Assembly: GCA_037074765.1 (NCBI GenBank)
Contig: JBAMDO010000239.1
Span: 41,209 to 105,208 of the forward strand
Direction: 5' to 3'
From: Mansonella perstans
Taxonomy: Eukaryota; Nematoda; Chromadorea; Rhabditida; Onchocercidae
DNA: 64,000 nucleotides
The position numbers and the translations under genes are program-made. Below are positions 13,620-32,700 of this stretch, piece by piece. The notes below the pieces were generated by a model. It worked only from the letters and a program-made list of their open reading frames with translations. It did not search any database and had not been told where the DNA came from. The first letter of the stretch is position 1. Each line of letters starts with the position of its first letter.

Positions 13620-16600
13620 ATGATGTGGTCACAGATGTCATTGTTGGTACTAATTGCTGGAACACTCAAAGCATTTACAGTGCTGCCGTATGTGCAAATT
13701 GATTTTGTTCACTATTTCAGATTAGCACAATGTGATGCAAAATGTGCTGAAAAGGTAAATTAAATTTAATTAAACTTACAAATGAACAAATACAAATTGA
13801 AGGAAATTTTCGAGCCATTAAGATAATATCATGTTATTCTTTTTTTTCAATATTTTTGAAATCATTCCTTTTTTTTAAATTATTTTTTTCTTTCTATATT
13901 CGAAGATAAGGCAATGTTTCATTTTTATAGAAAGTCCATTTATTTTAAAATTATTTCAAAAAACGAATTTTAATTTGAAATATTTAAAAAAATGACTGGA
14001 AACTAGTTGGCATTTCGCTAATTTCAATGATATAAAGTATAGAAGAATTACTTACTTTTCAGTGACAAATTAATTTTTTAATAATTCGAATTCAGAAACG
14101 CAAAATTCATTTTGAATTATCTGTTGGAGAAAAAAAAGAGGAATTTTATAATATAAAATTTCTGTTAGAATTAATATTTGCAAATTAAAATTTAATTCAA
14201 CTTGAAACAACAAATATTTTCATTATTTTAAAAACAAATCCAGTTTTTGACGATTAAAATTACTGTAACTAAATTTTGCTTCAATTAAATTAATTGGAAT
14301 AACATTAATTGCTTAACTGCTTCCTAGCCCACACAATTATGGAAGTTGGGAAGTTATTCTATAATTAAACTTTTGTGTAAAATTTTTTTTCTCATATGAA
14401 ATAATTGAATTTTGAAGCAATTCGATTTAATTTCATTGAAATGTTAGAAAAAGATTTTGTGCACTTTCAAGTAAATTCTCACTTTAATTTATAATTATTA
14501 TTAATTGCATTTGTTTAAAAAAAAAAATCACTTCGTTAAGAAATTACTGAAATTACTCGGAACAAAAAAAAGCATTTAAAATTTTTCAGTATTCAAAATC
14601 GATCAAACGACGCTTAAATGATGGAACATTTATAAAGTATTATGGCAATGATGGTGATCATTACAAACTTGTCAGTGTAATTACATTTGTTTTAAAGCCC
14701 TTTAATTTATCCATCCTTTTTTAATAGCTTTAAATATATTTATTAATTAAAATTCGTACCAATTAATTTTACAGTAATGAAATATTTAATCTAACTCGTT
14801 ATGATTTCATTTGAAATGTTTGAAAAGAAACTTTTTTTTTTCTTTTCGCTTAACAGAACAATGCTGGGAAGAAAATAAATTTTTAAGAAACGTGTTACGA
14901 AGGAAAAAACAAAAACTTTTTTTTTATAATACACGATCATTCTATGACGGTCATTTCACTGTGATTGTTTTTATGATGAGAAAATATTTTTTAAGTGTCA
15001 AAAAAAGGAAAAAAACTTTTTCGTAATTTATTTCTATTTCATTCCTGATAATTATTTTGCTATTTTAAGTTAACATTGAATGACTTTTGAATTTCCAAAT
15101 TTTAATTGAATATTTTCAAATTGAGGATTGAAAATTTTTGATGATAAACGTAAACGCACTATAAGCATTCATTTGGCCATAAACAAATATACGTCTTATG
15201 TTAATTTAAAAAAAGAAAATAGAAAGTTGAATTTCATGAAATTGTGGAGTTTTTTTTTTTTATAATAATATATTACAGTGTGTCGCAGGTTGTAATAGAC
15301 GACGAATAGCTGTAAGGAGAGAAAAAAATGGTACGACAAATGCGCTAATGACAGGAATGCAATTTTGGATGGATACAAATGCATATGCAAGTAAAATTTT
15401 GAAAAAAAAAACTTGAAAATGTTAAGAAATTAAAAGGAGCAATTTCGAAAGTTGGAATTTTTAAAGAAAAAAACAAAATTACCAATTTCTGTTATTTTAA
15501 ATTAAAAGATTTCAAATTTAACGATAGTAATCGAATATTCAAATGTGATATTAATCGAACAAAATCCAGCAAAGCGAAAGAGTTTTGAAAAAAAAAATTA
15601 AAAAAAAACTCTAAAAAAATCAAAATTGAAAATTTCACGAAATTAAAATTTCATCAGGGAGACCGGACTATTTTAATTTAATTTAAGAAATTAATTAATT
15701 TTTTTCATTGTTTTAGGTCGAACGGATCATTCACCAATTGAAAGTGTTCAGTTAGGTTGTACGGATTTTGTAACATCGCAAGAGCATAATGATTTTGAAG
15801 ATACTATTGAGGCATTAATTTTTGTTAATGTAAACGAAACGGAACAATTTCCGATTCGATACATTGTTCAGTGGAAGCAACGAACATATGATGGTAGTCC
15901 GACAGGAGAAAATGGCTGGATTACTGCCTCGGTTCATTCAAAATTTCATTCATTTCATTAAGTTTAACAAAAAAAAATAATACTATCAGTAATAATGCCA
16001 CTAATAATACGTTAATTATAATAATATTATTATTAATAATAATGTTAATAATAATAGAAATGTGATTAATGATAATACTAATAAAAATAATTGCCGGAAA
16101 AATTGAAATAATATAATTATAACGAACAACAATGATTCATTAATGATTCATTTTCTTTTTAATTTTTTTTAAGCTAGAAAATGATTTGAAATTTAAATTC
16201 AATAATTTATGTTACTGTTATTAAGTATTATTGTAAAAAAATTTTACTGTTTTTTTTTCTCTTAGAAAAATTTAAAGTTTGAAAAATGAATACTTTTTCA
16301 GATTGAATCAGAGCCAATATTTAGAGTTGAAGGTATGGTACCGTTAATGCAGTATAGATTTATGGTAACTGCTGTTGGCCCTGGTGGACGTCTGGGTGGG
16401 CCGATAATGAGCGATTGGACGCAAACATTGACTGTTGATGAAAAACTACGCACAACTGGTGATAAAAAGTTTCAAATTAATTAACTTACAATTTTATTGA
16501 TCAAGAATTAAGCGATGGCTGTTAAGTAAGAGTGAATATTTGAGGAAAGATTTTAAAATATGAATTTTAATTCCAAATAAAAGTTTTTATGAAAAGTTTC

Positions 16601-18922
16601 AAATAAGCAAAAAAGATAATGAAAATGATGGTGTTGGTGAATGTATCTGTCATTTACCTTGAAATTTAATAAATTTTTTCTTTCATACTTTTTTTGCTAA
16701 AACAAAAAAAAAATTCGCAAAAAGAAAAATATTATTAATCAATCGTTCGTTTTTTTTTTTTTTTTTTTATTTCATTTACTCATTGAACATTTGCCTTGAA
16801 ATTATTTTCTCAAGGAAAAGAAATGAATAAAAAAAAATTATTCATAGTATATCAATGTATTATTCCTTTTTTTTTAAATTAAAATTTTAGCTTATCTTGA
16901 AATTCAGACATTTTAAATTCTTTAATTGAATTATTTTAAACAATTTAATGCTGCCTCTTTCAATTATTTTATATCAGTTCTTTTTTTTCTATCAAAATTA
17001 CTGTGGACAAACAGCAATAGTCATAACGATATTCATCAATAATTATACCGTAGATAATAATTATGTTGGAAAATTTAAAATAATTGAATTTTAAAAATTT
17101 ATAAACTGTATTCCTTTTCATTTTACAGTTGGACCAATGATAATAACAACACAATACAATAATGAGGATGGTTTGTGCGCATTAGTAAAATGGTACCAGT
17201 TGCCGTATCAACCTGAACCGTCATTGGATAATCCAGATAGTAAGCTAGCAATGTTTGGTAGCTGTCATTACAGCATCACCATATTTAATGAAACTTCACA
17301 AGAAACTATCGTATTTACACTGGTTAGTTTAAAATTTTATCAATTTCAAGCATATTCAATTTTTGGCTTGAAGTTTAAAATTTTTTTTTTTCGAAATAAT
17401 ATTTTTGTTTTGTAATCAAAAGAAATAATTCTTTTTTAGTAAAAAATAGTTTATTCATTTTAAAATGAAGAAAATTTAATGATATAATTGAAATTAGCAA
17501 AAAATATGAAATGCATTCAATTTCATCGGTAAAAATTTGCTAGCGTTATTTTTGATTAAAAATTTATTTTTCTTCTGTTGAATGTTTTCAGCATTTTTTT
17601 TTACATTTCGAATATCATTTCTAATATACATTTTCACTTCTGATATCACTAGTTACATTTTTAGGATAATGGAAATGGTATTTTACTATCAAATTTGCAA
17701 TTTTCAACGGAATATTCTGTTGCAATTCGATCAATTTCATCAGCAGTGAAAACCGACTCATCACCACTGTTGCAACAAAATGATGCTTCAGCTTCAACTA
17801 CAGATGACACAAATAGCATATTGGAGCAGAAATTCTTAACACCAGCATGTAATGAAGTATTTGGTCCAGGAAGTTTAGAATGTGGTAAGGGAAAAAAAAT
17901 TAATTACGATTTTGCAAATATATTAAATTGTTATTAATTAATCACGTCCACCCATCGGATTATTGCTTATTAATTTCATTTCGTTCACTTTTTCGTTATT
18001 TTTTTTTTTTAGCTCCTGAACCAGTTAAAAATTTGGAAGCAGCAGTAAATTCAAATGGATCGGTAAAAATTCAATGGTTACCAAGTGAACCAAATTCTAC
18101 TTTAGTTTATCAATTACTTTATCAATCACTAACGGATCATTACGATTGTGATAAAAATCCATCTAGTATTTATATCAATGCAGTTAGTTATTTTTTTAAA
18201 TTTAATTTCATAAATTACCACAATAATGTAAAATATTTTTAGATTCATACAAGATTATTCGTTATCATTAGAATGAGGACACTTGTAATCTAATAAATAT
18301 TTCAATTAAAAGATTACACGCAGCACATTGATGTAATAATTTAAGAATTTAATAGAAAAAATTGAGAATTTTTTACCAATATAAACTGAAAATTAAAAGT
18401 GGAAAAACATTTAAGTTATATATTTTGCTATTCGAAGTTTATTGTAATTTGAATAAAATTTATGATTTTTAGAATTCTTGCACATGTGACAAAAATTTCG
18501 GTAAAGCAGTAATTAAGTACTACATCCATTATTTCATGCATTAGCACATCCTGAATTACTTGCATATTTATTTGATTGAAGATATGTTACATGGATCAAT
18601 TTCAAAAAAGCTAAGCAACAAATTTCAATTTTTGTCCGCTCTCTTTTAGGGTTCAACAAGTACAACAATACAATTACATGATCGTATACATTGTGAGTAT
18701 TCGATTAAATTAATTAATTATGATCTAATTGGACGAGAAGCTAGTACCGAAATAATTATTTGGTATCGACCGGATATTCATGTATTTAATTCTAATCTAA
18801 TTTACATTTATCCTATATTAGCACTAATTTCTGTCGTTATTTTAATAAAATGTTGCATATGTTTATGTTGTTCTAATACCAAAAATAATAGTGATAAGAA
18901 AGATAATGTAACAATTTTGTGA
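13620..18922 (+). CDS. FN3-domain type I membrane protein (anosmin-like candidate)
   Basis: Nine exons read in one continuous frame of 518 codons: 13620-13754, 14590-14670, 15279-15390, 15717-15931, 16302-16458, 17129-17322, 17665-17884, 18013-18182 and 18650-18922. The protein starts MMWSQMSLLVLIAGTLKAFT, a clear signal peptide just after a TTGCAG acceptor. A short Cys-containing segment follows (QCDAKC, then CVAGC). Next come FN3-like strands: YIVQWKQ and W..ITAS in exon 4, the YRFMVTAVGPGG strand in exon 5, and a further Trp/Tyr pattern near PEPVKNLEAAVNSNGSVKIQW. One membrane helix near the C-terminus (IYPILALISVVILIK) precedes a Cys-rich basic tail ending NVTIL. Several N-x-T/S sites fit an extracellular domain. 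The Cys-rich N-terminus and first FN3 faintly recall anosmin-1/KAL-1, but anosmin lacks this helix and no WAP domain is seen. The exon 4 donor (GGTTCAT) is weak, and exon 2 could end 6 bases later. Confidence 0.75.
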
Positions 18923-19010
18923 TATTCATTTCTGTTCATATAATGAATATTGTTTATATTACGCAAATACTTCTTCTTCAAATGCATATTGAAAATACTT
19001 GTTGACAGGA

Positions 19011-19016
19011 AATAAA
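19011..19016 (+). promoter_or_regulatory. Candidate polyadenylation signal of the FN3 gene
   Basis: AATAAA lies 89 bases after the stop codon of the FN3 membrane-protein gene, on the same strand. In DNA this AT-rich the hexamer is common, so only its position supports it. Confidence 0.45.
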
Positions 19017-21540
19017 CAAAATAATTTTCAAAATTTTAAAACATTTGATTTAAAATCTTTTTCGTTTTTCTTTATTTCTTTGTTCTTATTTATCAACTTA
19101 TAATTCAATTTGATTAAATTGAATTTCACATATTCAATTCTTGTTGAAAAATATAATTGCAAATTTTGCTTTTGTTTTTTTCAAAGTCAAAAAATTAAAA
19201 GTTTGCCTTCTTTTTTGTAAAAATATCATTGAATGAAATTTCAAAATTATTTCCATTGTTTTATTCCCTGGCATAATGAATTGGATTAAACCGGTTTAAC
19301 TTACAAATTAGTATTGCTATTGTAAATTTGCTCAAGATACTTTTTTTTTTTTTGAAAACTTTTTTTGTTATTATTATTATTATTCGCTTGATGTTTTGTT
19401 TGTAAAAATTTGTTAATTTAATTTCTATTTAAATTTTAATGCATTTTTTCTTCTATGCATGATCATGTAAGCAATGATATATTGTTGTAAAAAAATTTAA
19501 GCAATAAATGAAATTTAATGAAGAAGCATTTGCTCATTGCGTAACAGATAGATGAGCCATGAGGTATACCGATAAAGATAGCCATAAACCATATCAATAA
19601 ATAAGCTATAAGGCATACCTATCCGGTAAGTGAAGCCTTTTTTTGCAATCTACTTCTCTCGCAAATTTCCTTATTCCTCATCAAAAAATCTTCCTAAAGA
19701 CCAGAAGAGGAAACAACCATATCGTTTATTAGCGCAATCTCAAAATGATCTAAGGCACTGTTTCAGAATGTTAGACATAGCATTTAAAATGTCCATATTA
19801 CTCATTATTCATCATTGAAATATCATTTTCGAGCAATCACTACTATTTCTATTATGTCTTAAAATAAAATAAGCATAAATTGAAATCTTCTCCAATAATA
19901 TTTTCAAAAATTCTTTGTTTTCCTTTCAAAACTGTTCTACTGAAAAAATTAAATAAATTTTATGAAAGCTAATTAATTGTTTTGATGTTCTCTCATTTTG
20001 CACTCATTCCAAACAACTAACATTTAATCTTAGGTTGTTATCTATCCCAGAGATTTGGCTAAGATTAATGATGAGATTGAAATTTGAAAATAAAATGAAA
20101 TGAAACCATTTTTGCCATTTGAGAATAGGCTTCTTAATATTTGATTTACCAGCGGATTGCGTTAGCAAAATGTATTGATTAGATTAATATTGGATGATGA
20201 AAAATTTTGATGTTTTTGTAAATAACAAATAAAAGACCTAATTTGCATATTTCAATTATTTGCAATTAAAATGAAATTTATCAGCGAATATGAAAATACA
20301 AATGTCTGAAATTATTCAATAAACAAACAAATGAATGTTACCGTAACATATTACATCGAGAATGTCAATAAATAAAAAAACAATGAATAAACAGATGGTA
20401 AAGAAAATTCAAAATAATTTCAATTCTTAATTTAGTTCTTGTTTCAATTATTAATTAAATAAACAAACCAATGATATGGTTTACTGTAAGAAAATCTTGA
20501 TTTACTATTTTTTTTGTCATTTAAAAGAAATTTTACAAAAGCTACGAAAACAACCGTAGTTTTCAATACTTTTATTAGCAAATTCTATTTCGGTTCACTA
20601 CTCTAAGGATATTGCAAGCAATGTTTATAACAGAATAAATGAAATGCCTGGGATATGATAAGAGGATAGAAAAAACTTCATAATAAATCAAATTCAATTT
20701 ATGATATAGTGATATCAACTGTTAATCTAATAATTAAACAGCTTAATTGCATATTACAAGCTACATATTGTGCGTTTAATATTTTTGCATGGGGAAATTT
20801 TAACTTTCATTTGCATATTATTTGATAAGAAATTTCGGATTGGTATAATTTATTTCATTATTTCATAATCATACAAATAAATTACAGTTAAGGATAATTT
20901 TCTTAAAATTTATCTCTCATATTTTAATTTTAGCTTTTAATTTACTAAAATAAATTTGGTATTGTTTTTTTTTCTTCATTCCATTGTTTTCTTCTATCGC
21001 TTTTTAATTTTTACTTTTTTGATAAAGCATAAGAAAAAAGAAATGAAACATGAAATTGTCACTAATCAATAGAATGGTATATACAAGTAAGTGATCGAAT
21101 TTGATGGAAGGAAAATAGGTAATTAGTGAAGATAGCAAGGAAAAGAAATGAAAGTTTTCACGAGTTAAAAAGTTGATTAAACATTTTGTTTTCTCGCATC
21201 TTCATTTATCTCTTAAAATATCTTTCCGATATTTTAATTTTTTTACTCTTCTTGATTTTTGCGTTTGATTTTTTCTTTCTGTTTTAGTGGTTTTTTAATT
21301 TTTAAACAGACATGCTGTTTTCTCCTGTTTTTTTTCTGTTTTTGTCACTTTAGTTGTGTAAGTTATATAAATCTGACAAGTTGTTGACGAAATTGCTGAT
21401 CGATTTATACTAAATAATTGGTGTGGTCCTTCTCCCGAGAATCATTTCATACTTAATATACTTTTCAGCCGGGAAATCACTAGTTCTATTGGAATATTTT
21501 TTGAAAAATTATCATGCTCCTTTTTTTTGAACATTAAATA

Positions 21541-21736
21541 TTGATGCAAGAGTATGATGATTAGTGACAGACTCAGCCAGTGATTTAAACTGTCACTGTA
21601 AAAAATGCTAGGATGCATACACCGACTGAGCAGAGACTGTTTAAGTTTAAACTGCAATTTCTATACAGATATTGTGTGGATCAGCATTAATGCAGCAGTA
21701 TGATGATTAGTGATAGACTTAAACGATGATTTGAAA
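21541..21736 (+). repeat. Direct repeat of about 50 bp, 146 bp apart
   Basis: Copies at 21541-21590 and 21687-21736 share the core AGTATGATGATTAGTGA, then A-GACT and a TGATTTRAA end. They are roughly 80% alike and more GC-rich than their surroundings. No protein is evident. Confidence 0.7.
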
Positions 21737-22375
21737 GAAATTAACCCAACATGAAAATAAATTAATTGAATGTGTAATTTTAAAAATATCAGTTCAATCA
21801 AATTTAAATTAAAATTACTTTCATCTTCGTTAAATTCATAGTTGCAGCATTAAATATTAAATTTAATGTAACTTTTTTTTTGCAAATTATGATACTATCC
21901 GTATATTTCAAGTTCAATTTCAATTATTTTTTCCATAAACATAATGTGTAATTTAAGATTTTAATTTGCGCAATTTTATCAGTTTTCATGAAAAAAAAGT
22001 TAATATAACAAAAACATGGTTAATATCATCAATAAAGAGTATAATAAATGCTTGTTAACAGTAATGGCTAGGTAGTCGTGATTGATGTCTTCACGAATAA
22101 ATTATGTTTTAGTAGTTGATTTTCATAAAGAAAGAATCCACAAAATCTGCTTAAATAATTCTATGATGATTTTTTCTTTTACTACGGAAAATTCGCAAGA
22201 AAAACTTTTTTTCACCAACCTAAAAGTTATAATTTCCAAATAAATTGTAAAATATTTCCATCGCTCTACACTACACTTCGCGAAAATAATAAGCATTATA
22301 ATAAAATTTTAAATTTAGACAAAAATGCAAAGATGCAAAATAAATCAACAATACAATGTGGAACGTGTAAGGTAT

Positions 22376-27413
<5,038 letters not shown>

Positions 27414-28006
27414 TAGTCCTAAAAAAAAATTTATTTCGAGTTACTAATTGCTATGTAAAGTGAATGATCATTTTCGAGCAAAGTGATTCCTAAAAAAAAA
27501 TACTTCGATAACACGAACCATTCATAAGCATAACTTAATCACTTTAATTGCAAATAATTTTTTCTACTACCATAATCTGATGATGTAGAAACGACTTAAA
27601 CTTATTTAATTTTTATCCATTTGATAATAAAAAAAAATGAGTGGATCTTTATTGTTGTAGATTTTTGAGAAGTTATTACATTTTATCTGATATCTGATAA
27701 GCATACCTAATACATTTCATCTAATAACTGACAAGCGTATTTTTTTAAATAAAAGTATACGGAAATACACATTAACAAATGTATCAATAACGAGCTTATC
27801 AGATATTTGATACGCTCATCAGAAAAGTGAAAAAGCTAGCTGCAGAAATGTATTCAAGAATGAATGCTGCAAAATGGAAAATGAAGAAAAAATGGATCAG
27901 GAAAAATGAGTTACTAAACAATTACTTTTATAATGCTCCGTTTGACGAATGAATGATGCTATACGTAAAAGGCCTGAAATTAATTGAAGTAAATGTGTCC
28001 TAGATA
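27414..28006. other. Upstream region of the aminopeptidase gene
   Basis: AT-rich sequence with no gene. It should hold the promoter and the trans-splice or 5' UTR acceptor of the minus-strand aminopeptidase. Diverged repeats around 27680-27830 (TATCTGATA / GATAAGC-like) were noted. No specific promoter element is assigned. Confidence 0.5.
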
Positions 28007-28117
28007 TTAGAATATATTTTGCTTATCAACATAAATGATTGTAAATGCAATCAAAATGATAAATATTGAAATGAAATTTATTCCGAATAGCAAGGCGAAT
28101 CCAGGCTCTAATGACAT
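28007..28117 (-). CDS. Possible 36-residue membrane micropeptide
   Basis: An ATG at 28117 opens a 36-codon frame (MSLEPGFALLFGINFISIFI, then a hydrophobic stretch ending IIYVDKQNIF). It is a single predicted helix with a short acidic N-terminus, and the GC-richer 5' half stands out from the flanks. It could be a small membrane protein or the last exon of an unseen gene. No family is recognised, and chance hydrophobic frames are common in AT-rich DNA. It lies between the aminopeptidase and SUCLA2 genes on the same strand as both. Confidence 0.3.
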   Translation of the reverse strand: MSLEPGFALLFGINFISIFIILIAFTIIYVDKQNIF

Positions 28118-29715
28118 TGTAATTAGAGTAAGCTTATTAACAAGGATTCTTTTTAAATTAATAACAAAAAATTTGAAATCTTTATTTTGAGAAATTTTAT
28201 TAGACAAAATGTTCTAACTAAATTTGAATGACAAATTAAAAAAAACATCCTGTGTTTAGGATGATGATTAAAATAAATCACCAGAAGTTAAAATAATGAT
28301 TAAAATGAGCATTGTTTATTTGCATAAGTTGAAAATTGAGGAAAAATCACGAAAATTTTCATCATACCTCTCATCTATTAAATAAACAATAACTGTCGTT
28401 AGAATATGTGCTTAATCTGAAATGCTAATACTACGATGAAATATCTAACAAAATTACGGATGCATTAAAATACACTTTTTACTTTCTTTTTTTTTGTTTT
28501 CTTTTTTTTTTTTTTTTGAAAGAAATGATACTGAGAATGAGCAGCCATAAATAAACATAATTGTTTCAAAAAAGTTGAAAAAATAAATTTTATAAAAAAT
28601 AAGCAACAAACAAATAAATTTAATCATAAAGATTAAAAAAAATATATATTAGAATGATAACAGTGGTACTGTTTAAGAGTAAGTCGACTAATTCAACTTC
28701 AAACTTTAAAAAAAACATATTACTACTAAAAATTAAATCACACACTAAAATATATTTGTGCATAACACAATACAATATGTGTATTAAGGTATACCAAAAA
28801 AAAACGAACTTCACCTGCACACAATTGAACATTAAATGCTTCTTCTAAAATTTTAATAATTCAAAAAAAAAAAAAGAAAACAACAACGTGAGCAAAGTAT
28901 TTTGAATTATTTCAGTAATTTCCGAAAATGTATGAAAATGCGTCAATCATATGAAACTTTCGCTACAGTCCCATGACAGCGTAATTATTTCATTTGATAT
29001 GGCCAGCTAGGTCATCGGATTGTACGGATGAAAAAATGAAAAAACTCTAATCTTATTACTATATCAAATTATATTATTACAGCTAAAATATAGATTTTCA
29101 TATTTTCGTTAATTTTGTTGAAAAAAAATAAATATATTTTAAAATGCATAACAAAATGAAAAATTCGGTTTTTTCTTTTTTTTTTGTTGTACTAATGATA
29201 TGTAAATAAGAAATTCAAGTAAATATTAAAATATTTTTTTAATAATCGATAATAAAAACTAATCTAATAGAACCCATCATTATGAACTAATAAACTTTCC
29301 CACCAATGTTGACAGAAAAATAAAGAACACTTAAGAAGGACGCAAAAAAAGGGAACCAATAAACTTGCAATCAAAAAATAACATTTGGAAATTAATTCAT
29401 ACATTTTGGGTGAATAAACAAAATTTTTTGCTCGATTACTAAAAGATTCAATTATCGCGCTTTTTGACCGGATATTCAAAAATTATCCATCAATCCGGGA
29501 ATGCATTTCTTAAGCAATTCATTGTTGATGCTTTAATAAAAAAAAAAAAAAAAAAAAAAAACTCATGAATTCTGTTCCAAAAAATAGGAAAATCTTAACA
29601 TGTCACCAGAAGATTGAAACTTCTTTATTTCGTTAAACTGTAGAAATATAATAATATAATGGATAAAAAGTATAGACTAATATTAACATAATAACTTCGC
29701 GCTTTCTACTAGAAC
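28118..29715. other. Intergenic region with poly-A/T tracts
   Basis: No convincing gene. It contains a T-rich block (28484-28517) and a 24-base A run at 29538-29561. A Cys/Leu-rich minus-strand frame at 29264-29479 was considered and rejected. The 3' end of the SUCLA2 gene lies at its right edge. Confidence 0.55.
29624..29629 (-). promoter_or_regulatory. Candidate polyadenylation signal of the SUCLA2 gene
   Basis: TTTATT on the plus strand reads AATAAA on the minus strand, 87 bases past the SUCLA2 stop codon. The position is right for 3'-end processing, but the hexamer is not distinctive here. Confidence 0.45.
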
Positions 29716-32700
29716 TTAAGAGGGAAGCTGGAAAGAGACATCAATTGGTACCGACCGTGCCAGCTGAACTATTTCCGACAATTTCACAGACATTTTCGCA
29801 GCTTGATCTAAGTCATCGCATGAAATCATTCGCAGGTTAGCAGCCGCAATCAATGCTTTGGCATCTTCAACACGAGTACCTAAAAGAAAAAAAAATTTTT
29901 TCTCTCCTTTCTGGTTTACACGAATTCCTGATTAACCCAGCAAATCATCTCTTCTCTGCACTTTGCAATTTCAACAATGAAATTTTCGTCTTAATTATTA
30001 TTACGATCTTGCTCCACCATCCACAAAGCTTTCGTCATATTTACTATAAGGTTAACCCATCTCATTCAATTCTTAATTGTTTGATGCCAAACTATTGAAT
30101 AATATTTCTGCAAATCTATTTATTTACATCTTTTACGATGCCCTTTCGGCGACTCTTCAGATGTGTCTTCCATTCTTATATGTGAAGAAAAAAATAAACC
30201 TTCCAGCATCACGGAACAGATGTCATGGCTTATTCTAATGTGTATAACAAGCATTATCTTAAACTAAACTATTCCTTACAAGACGACTGTTGCCAAGCTT
30301 GATAAATTAAAACCCAAAAAGACAAATATAGATTATATAATGATGTAGAAGGATCAAACAGTGAAAAAAAGTGAAATAAAATCATCAGGAAAGATGAAAT
30401 ATAACTTAAAACTGAAAGAACAGATCAGTAAAGAGATTCTGGTTCAGAAAGATTCATTCGCATATCCTGAAGACGAAAGAAAATGAAAAAGCCAACCTTG
30501 CAAACGAACAACAACAGGAACTTTGAGTTTAAGCTCATTGATAGCAGTGATCATACCCTGTGCAATAACATCACAACGCATGATACCGCCAAAGATATTC
30601 ACAAGGATTGCGTCAACCTGAAACAAAACGAAACATGCGTCTAAAAACTTAAGCTATGAATTCCACTGAATCGTTATAAATGTCAACTGACTTCATTGAA
30701 ATTTTTTGAAAAAAAAAGATGGAAAATTTCTTCCACAACTTTAATTAGAATATAGTAAAATACCTACCTTATCTTTATCAGCAGTGATGATCCGAAAGGC
30801 CTCAGCAACTTGCTCAACGGTAGCACCACCTCCAACATCAAGGAAATTCGCTGGGTCACCACCATGAAGTTTGATTATATCCATAGTTGCCATCGCTAAC
30901 CCAGCTCCATTCACTGAAATTTGCATAATTCAATTAAAATTCGTACTGCACTTCGTATCAACGACAAAATTTTTATCAATTCCCTAAATCTCAAAGATGA
31001 AATAACTGTTAAAATTTTGAAGAAAAAACATACCCATACAGCCGATGTTACCATCCAGCCGAATATAATTAAGATCAGCTTTTGCTGCACGCAATTCCAG
31101 GGGATCTTGCTGCTGTTGATCTTCCATAGCAAATAACTCGGCTTGTCGATGACTAGCATTTGAGTCAATATTCAACTTACAGTCCAAACAATAGACTTAA
31201 AAAAGCAAAAATCTAATAAAAAAATCAATAAGAATTTTCGAAGATAAATTCACCAGTAATAAATTTAAGCAAATGAAAAACAGAAATCACAAAGACCACC
31301 AAAACGACTTAGACAACCACTATTTTTTCTGATTTAATCTGCTGAGAATAATCACAGATAAACTACAAAGTATTTGTCCTGACCCAACAAATAACAACAC
31401 TCAAGATGGATGGATTTTAAATATGCTCAACGTTAATCACTGTCGTGAAAATTTTGCTGTGCTGATGTTGATCAGCGAAAAGAGTGGATAAAGTTTCTTT
31501 CGCTGCTTAATAGGAAGAAAAAGAGCTTAATAAAAGGCGTATTCAGAAATTATCTGCCTACCTAAGACATATACTGAAAACATTTTTAAAAAAATGAAAT
31601 TTCAAACAAGATAGCTTATGTATGTCCGTCAGATAATCTGAAAGACTTATAATGACGATCACAAGTATGAACTAATTCTGCCATTAAATTCGTCTGACAT
31701 AAGAGTCCTTTATAGCATAATGCAGTACCTTCACGGATGACATCAGCAAAAGAACCCAAAAGGTGGTTAGAAATCCAAAACTTAATAAAAACTAACGTTT
31801 CCCATTGATATCTTCCGCCATCGGATTGATTTCAATAAGCGTTGCGTCACACTTAATAAATAAGTTGTACAACTTCTTAAAAATATCTGCTGCTTGTACT
31901 TTAAGGTCATCCTGAAAATTTTTTCGGCCAAATTTTTTCAAAAACCATACTGTCGCTGTCCGTATTGGAAAGCATTTTGTAATGTTCCGACAAAGAAAAC
32001 ATTGCGGGATTTATGTAGAATTAGTTTTTGGTTTGTTTAGTGTATTCTCCCTTTTCTAAGTGAAATTTTAAAAAAAAAGAACTCTTTTAAATTGAAAAAA
32101 AAAAACCTTGAAACCCATACTATCGGCCATTGAACTAGCTTCTGCATCTTTCATGCCTTCAAATATATTGATTGGACATTTAACGATAGCTTTAGGATCT
32201 TTCGCAGCTACTTCTTCGATATTAACGCCACCCTTCGACGAACCTATGGCTACTGGACCCTGTAATAATGCCTATTTTGCTTCACAGAAAAAAAGACAAG
32301 AAGTAAGAATAATAGGAGACAAATAATAGGAAATAAGAAGGTGGAACATTTCCAAACAAAAAAAAAAAATTGCGCAGAAACTGAATTGTAAAATTAAATA
32401 TTCAATGAAAACAAAGAAAGACAGCAAAATATAAGTTAAAAGGGGATGACAGAGAAATCAAACTTGTATTTAGAAAACGAAAGGTTCACGATATGAACTT
32501 ACTCCGGTATGTCGATCCATTGTAATGGAAAAGTAGAATTCCCGCCGTGTAAACAATCGTTTGCAAATCATCACTTCATCGCAAAGTTTGCCAGCCGCAC
32601 CTGTTTGTTTGGTGAAAATTTTCGAACCCAACATCAGTGAAGCTTTTTCACGTGCCTCTTCAGGACTAGAAAATTCCGCCTACTACATTAAAAGTATTAA

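Larger units (their letters stand above)
18923..22375. other. Intergenic region between the FN3 gene and the aminopeptidase gene
   Basis: AT-rich sequence without a supportable gene. The only structure seen is a diverged direct repeat near 21.6 kb and short imperfect repeats around 19540-19620 (GCCATGAGGTATACC-like and CTATAAGGCATACC-like). The two flanking genes converge, so their 3' UTRs lie here. Confidence 0.6.

Noticed and set aside
29264..29479. Minus-strand hydrophobic frame of 71 codons
   Set aside because: Looks like translated T-rich DNA; no start context, motif or neighbouring exon supports it.
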